Source: DB1 sp049323655 (GTDB taxonomy: Bacteria > Desulfobacterota > Desulfobulbia > Desulfobulbales > SURF-16). Taken from it: DNA of 64,000 nucleotides. The DNA is taken from assembly GCA_049323655.1 (NCBI GenBank), contig JBMONO010000019.1, positions 27,066 to 91,065 of the forward strand, given 5' to 3'. Below the pieces are notes generated by a model, which was given only the letters and a program-made list of their open reading frames with translations, was not told the origin of the DNA and ran no database searches. How positions within the stretch are numbered: the first letter of the stretch is position 1; every line of letters starts with the position of its first letter. Shown here piece by piece: positions 60,575-64,000 of the stretch. The position numbers were made by a program, and so were the translations under genes.

Positions 60575-61522
60575 TCACCGCAGCTTTTTGTTGTAATCCA
60601 TATCAAACCACATGGCGAAAAAAAGCGACTGCAGGCCGGAGATATAGAGAAAGGCGGCGAAAAGGGCGCTGGTCGTCTCGACCCCGCCGATAAAAAGCCG
60701 GTAAAAAAGCAGATAGCTACCGAAGAGAAGTCCAAGCGGACAGAGGACAATGCCCATCATGTAAAAAAAGACGAGGGGATGAAAATCCTCGATGACATAC
60801 TTCAACCACATCCGACGGAAAAACCCCTTGACCAGCAGCCAGGAGATGGTGAACAGCACCTTGCGCAGACGGATGCCCGACTTTTCGCCGACATTGTAGA
60901 CCGGCCGGATGGGCACGTCCCGCACCCGCATGTTGAGGGTGTTGAGGCGGATGAGAATATCGTTGGGCATGCCGTAGCGCTTGTAAATGCAGTCCAGATC
61001 AAGCAGATAGAGGGCGTCGAGTGAGATGGCGGTATACCCGGTCTGGGAGTCGGCAATATGCCAGTAGCCGGAGGCGATCTTGGTGAAAAGGGAGAGAAAG
61101 GAATTGCCGAGGTAGCGATAGGTGGGCATCACCTTCCAGGCCTCGCCATGGAAGAGGCGGTTGCCCTTGGTGTAATCCGCCTCGCCGGTGGCGACCGGCC
61201 GGACGATATTGGGTAGATCGGCCGGGTCCATCTGGGCGTCACCGGCCATCACCACCGTCACATCAACTTTGTTGTCCCTGGCCCATTTATAGCCACTGGC
61301 GATGGCGCCACCGACCCCTTGATTCTTCTCATGGCTGATGAGCACCACTCGGCCATCCCGGCGCGCGTATTCCCGTACGACCTCGGCGGTTCTGTCCCTG
61401 CTGCAATCGTCGACAATAACGATGTGATCGACATAGTCCGGCAGGGTGTCGATCACCCGACCGATCAGCAGCTCTTCATTGTAGGCCGGAACGACAACGG
61501 CCAGCTGGTTATCGTGAAACAT
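60575..61522 (-). CDS. Polyprenyl-phosphate glycosyltransferase, GT2 (DPM1/GtrB-like)
   Basis: A 315-residue protein. The catalytic GT-A domain has VVVPAYNEELLIGRVID, IVIVDDCSRDRT and VMAGDAQMDPADLP (DAQMD in place of DxD). Two or three C-terminal membrane helices (about 235-260 and 270-300) match DPM1/GtrB-type enzymes that make a lipid-phosphate sugar. Such a donor would be used in the periplasm, in keeping with the adjacent oligosaccharyltransferase gene. AAGGA lies 8 bp before the ATG. Confidence 0.85.
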   Translation of the reverse strand: MFHDNQLAVVVPAYNEELLIGRVIDTLPDYVDHIVIVDDCSRDRTAEVVREYARRDGRVVLISHEKNQGVGGAIASGYKWARDNKVDVTVVMAGDAQMDPADLPNIVRPVATGEADYTKGNRLFHGEAWKVMPTYRYLGNSFLSLFTKIASGYWHIADSQTGYTAISLDALYLLDLDCIYKRYGMPNDILIRLNTLNMRVRDVPIRPVYNVGEKSGIRLRKVLFTISWLLVKGFFRRMWLKYVIEDFHPLVFFYMMGIVLCPLGLLFGSYLLFYRLFIGGVETTSALFAAFLYISGLQSLFFAMWFDMDYNKKLR

Positions 61523-63665
61523 CACCGTTTTCCTTTCCCGTCGCCTCGGCCGCTCCGATCTTATCGCCCTTGACGACCCAGAGCTGATAGGCCGGGGTCA
61601 GCAGATTCACCGGTCGAAAATAGTCGGTCTTGGGGGCGACATGCCGCTGATAGAGCTTATTGAAAACCGATTCGGCGATCTTGTCGGTGGTCAGCACGCC
61701 ATAGGCCATCGGCAGAAAGATCTCGAAATTCAGGCCATCCGGATGGAAGGTATGTTTTTTCATCTTGCCGCCGTCGCTGCGGAGGATGATGTCCTTTAAC
61801 GGCAATCGCTGCCCCTGCACATTGTTGGCATAGCCCGCGACCAGATCGACATCGAGGCCGCTGGCGCTCCGGGCATAGGTATTGGTGATCTCGATGCTGG
61901 AAAACGGTTTGTAAAACTGCCGTTCGCCTTCACCTTTCGCCACATCCCAGGTGCCGAGCCAGTACCACCAGTAATCGGTGACGATAAGGCGGGATTCGAG
62001 GAAGAGATAAAGCGGCGGCGGATTGGGCGGAAAGAAAAAGGTGAGCCATTCCGTGGTGGTTGCCATTCCCCCCTGATCAGACAGGGATGCCGCTTCGACA
62101 ATGGCGCGACCCTCCTCTGGACCGGCGGCCAGCACCTGTTTCAGGAAAGTGAAGGTTTTTGCCTTGTCGTTGCCGAGCGCCTTGCGCAGCTCCCTGACAC
62201 CCTTCTCCCCCCTTGTCGCATAAAACTGGATAAAATTGGCGGACAGACGAAAATCGTCGGTGGCCAGGGGAATGGCATTGTAGACCGCCAGTTCGCCGCC
62301 GTGGTAAGTACCGTCGGAAACCGTTCCCCGATCGCCCCAGTAACGGAGCGGATAGCCGACGTCCCACCAGGCCCAGACCACGGCATTTTCCGGGGTTTGC
62401 CGAGCAACGACGTCCATACCGGAGATCACCAGGGGGTGCATCTTCGGCCAGTAGGTGGTCCGAATATTCTTGATCATGGCCGGCGCACTGGCCCCGATCA
62501 CAAGCAGAGGGGCGAGCACCGCGCAAAAGGCCCATTTATGTTGCAGTCTCCAGACGGTTGCCACGACAAAACCGAGCCCCAGACCGAGGACCGGGGCCAG
62601 AAAGATAAGAAAGCGATCCGCATACAGGAGCGAAAGCAGGGCAAGGGCGACGGGAACCAGCAGGAAAACGCTTTCTTTTGGTTTGCGGACCGCCAGGGCA
62701 ATAAGACCGAGAACGGCGAGGAAAAAGACAAAGACATTCTGGGTCGTCATGCTGACGATTTCCAGCAACGAGGATCGTTCCTGCTCGGAGACCGAAATGC
62801 TCATATTAGGGAAACCGGATTCGGATGCCTCCTTGGCGATATAGCCGAACTGACTGACAATCGCCTTCACCACCCGCAACGGCGCGTCCCAGCCCAGCCA
62901 GAACAGAGAAAGCAGCACCCCAAGGCCAATCAGCCCATACACAACGCCCCCCTCCCGGACAGGCGGCCGGTAAAAAAAGAGCAGGGCAAGCAGCAGCGGG
63001 GCCAGAGAGATGGCGATTACCACATAAGGTGTGGAATCCCACCACCAGAGGAAAAGGACGCAACAGGCAAACCCGGCGACTAGATAGCCGTATCGCCTCT
63101 TCTCCCGGACCAACGCGAAGCAAAGAAAAAGAGCGGCACTGGCCATGGTGAAGGTGACATTCATGCCGTCGGTGTCAAACCAGCCGAGCCCGCTGCGATA
63201 GACGTAGTATTCGGACAACAGGGCGGTCAGGGCCGCGGTGATCCCCATCACCGGCCCACCGCAGATCCGTCCGAAGAGATAGACCGGCAGAGCCAGCAGG
63301 ACACCCAGCAAGGCTGGAACAATGACCGCGATCCAATTCAGGGATGCACCCGTTACCTGCTGGATGGCGGCGGCTAGAACAGAGAGCAGGGGCGGCGGGG
63401 TCGGACGCTTCGGATAATCAGGCACCGCTCGTTTCTCATCCACCGCATCATAGGTTCCCTGCACCAGATCCCGGGCCAGGTAGAGATAATAATAACCGTC
63501 CTGGTTGGTCAACAATGGCTCTTCCTGGAAAAAGGCGCGTTCAGGTTGCGCCTGCCACTGCCGCAGATCATCGAGCCGGACGAACAGGCCGATGGCCAGC
63601 ACCAGCAGCAACGCGGCAATCTCCAGATGAATCCGATATTTTTGCACCCATGCGATGTCCGGCAT
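61509..63665 (-). CDS. pglB: PglB/STT3-family oligosaccharyltransferase
   Basis: A 718-residue membrane enzyme with about 13 N-terminal helices and a C-terminal periplasmic domain. Key sites are present: Asp56 (TNQDGYYYL), the second acidic motif D164-T-D166 (WFDTDGMN), an SVSE motif at 291-294 carrying the external-loop glutamate Glu294, and WWDVG (433-437) that reads the sequon. Numbering is close to Campylobacter PglB. It moves a lipid-linked glycan to asparagine in D/E-x-N-x-S/T or N-x-S/T sites of exported proteins. AGGAG lies 7 bp before the ATG. It is the first gene of a five-gene operon down to 56.4 kb. Confidence 0.92.
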   Translation of the reverse strand: MPDIAWVQKYRIHLEIAALLLVLAIGLFVRLDDLRQWQAQPERAFFQEEPLLTNQDGYYYLYLARDLVQGTYDAVDEKRAVPDYPKRPTPPPLLSVLAAAIQQVTGASLNWIAVIVPALLGVLLALPVYLFGRICGGPVMGITAALTALLSEYYVYRSGLGWFDTDGMNVTFTMASAALFLCFALVREKRRYGYLVAGFACCVLFLWWWDSTPYVVIAISLAPLLLALLFFYRPPVREGGVVYGLIGLGVLLSLFWLGWDAPLRVVKAIVSQFGYIAKEASESGFPNMSISVSEQERSSLLEIVSMTTQNVFVFFLAVLGLIALAVRKPKESVFLLVPVALALLSLLYADRFLIFLAPVLGLGLGFVVATVWRLQHKWAFCAVLAPLLVIGASAPAMIKNIRTTYWPKMHPLVISGMDVVARQTPENAVVWAWWDVGYPLRYWGDRGTVSDGTYHGGELAVYNAIPLATDDFRLSANFIQFYATRGEKGVRELRKALGNDKAKTFTFLKQVLAAGPEEGRAIVEAASLSDQGGMATTTEWLTFFFPPNPPPLYLFLESRLIVTDYWWYWLGTWDVAKGEGERQFYKPFSSIEITNTYARSASGLDVDLVAGYANNVQGQRLPLKDIILRSDGGKMKKHTFHPDGLNFEIFLPMAYGVLTTDKIAESVFNKLYQRHVAPKTDYFRPVNLLTPAYQLWVVKGDKIGAAEATGKENGDVSR

Positions 63666-63716
63666 GGCGGTCTCCTTTTTTTCATGACGCTGGTTGCTTT
63701 TATACGCATTTGCCGT

Positions 63717-63745
63717 ATATTAGCGGCATCGCCACAGCGTGTGAA
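63717..63745 (-). promoter_or_regulatory. Promoter of the pglB operon
   Basis: On the minus strand TTCACA (63745-63740), 17-bp spacer, TAATAT (63722-63717). The start point would be near 63710, giving a 45-nt leader with AGGAG. An inverted repeat TATACG-N7-CGTATA (63701-63719) overlaps the -10 box and start point and may be an operator. Confidence 0.6.
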
Positions 63746-64000
63746 CGTAAAAATTTTTCCGAACAAAAAAAGGAAACTATACTCAATATCCACGACATGC
63801 AAGTTATTTTGTTGCCGCCTTTCATTATCAGCAGACGATCTTGCATGCAACCTGGTCGGCCCCATCCGGAACGGCGACACCCGGCAAACACGCGATAATA
63901 ATTTTCCACAGGCTATCATGGCGCCTTGCCGCTTCAGGGGGAATGACGCGTATCATAACATAATGAGATACACAGCTCTTTTTTTGATGATCTCGTAAAG
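63746..64000. other. Window edge without a recognised gene
   Basis: Upstream of the pglB promoter no convincing reading frame begins or ends before the window edge. The stretch is moderately AT-rich and has a short inverted repeat GTATC/GATAC near 63950-63972. It may be the flank of a gene that lies further right. Confidence 0.5.

Overview
The window looks like a chromosomal segment of a Gram-negative, probably anaerobic bacterium of the former Deltaproteobacteria, most plausibly a Desulfobulbales-type Desulfobacterota. This is an inference from gene content: the run lolC/E-lolD-bamA-mfd-surA-rodZ-recO, a DUF4212/VC_2705-type acetate-like symporter, and an ole hydrocarbon cluster combined with a dedicated type II fatty acid synthase. 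No rRNA, tRNA, CRISPR array, intact insertion sequence or phage gene was seen.

1-12.9 kb (plus strand) is mostly housekeeping: lipoprotein export (LolC/E end, LolD), outer-membrane protein assembly (BamA, SurA-like), transcription-coupled repair (Mfd), a RodZ-like morphogenesis protein, RecO, then a two-subunit sodium/solute symporter that ends in a clear hairpin terminator.

12.97-24.95 kb (minus strand) is the most interesting part. Read in the direction of transcription it encodes a FabF-like ketosynthase, an acyl carrier protein, two CrtI/phytoene-desaturase-like FAD enzymes, FabG-, FabZ- and FabI-like enzymes, and then OleA, a response regulator, OleB, OleC and OleD. Key catalytic residues are present wherever they could be checked. 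The simplest reading is a self-contained pathway that builds a special acyl chain on its own ACP, modifies it with CrtI-like redox enzymes, and joins two chains head-to-head into a long hydrocarbon. The FAS/CrtI half resembles the gene sets proposed for ladderane lipids in anammox bacteria.

25.3-63.7 kb is a surface-glycan locus of about 38 kb, almost all on the minus strand and tightly overlapping. It holds the initiation trio wbpV-wbpL-wbpM (predicted N-acetyl-quinovosamine start sugar), an ABC exporter (Wzm, and Wzt with a C-terminal glycan-binding domain), a methyltransferase with a strict ten-heptad tail that may act as chain terminator and ruler, about ten glycosyltransferases, many methyltransferases, a carbamoyltransferase, two sulfotransferases, an acetyltransferase, an SGNH-type protein, a Wzx-like flippase, a WbpB-WbpD-like fusion, an AsnB-type amidotransferase and a PglB/STT3 oligosaccharyltransferase. 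A winged-helix/nucleotidyltransferase-like regulator sits in the locus with a 13+13 bp perfect palindrome over its own putative promoter.

Five copies of a roughly 115-bp palindromic repeat lie in the gaps that break the lipid and glycan operons. A short AT-rich stretch (about 51.6-54.0 kb, flippase plus sulfotransferase) looks acquired separately. All functional calls come from reading motifs and gene order; no database search was run.
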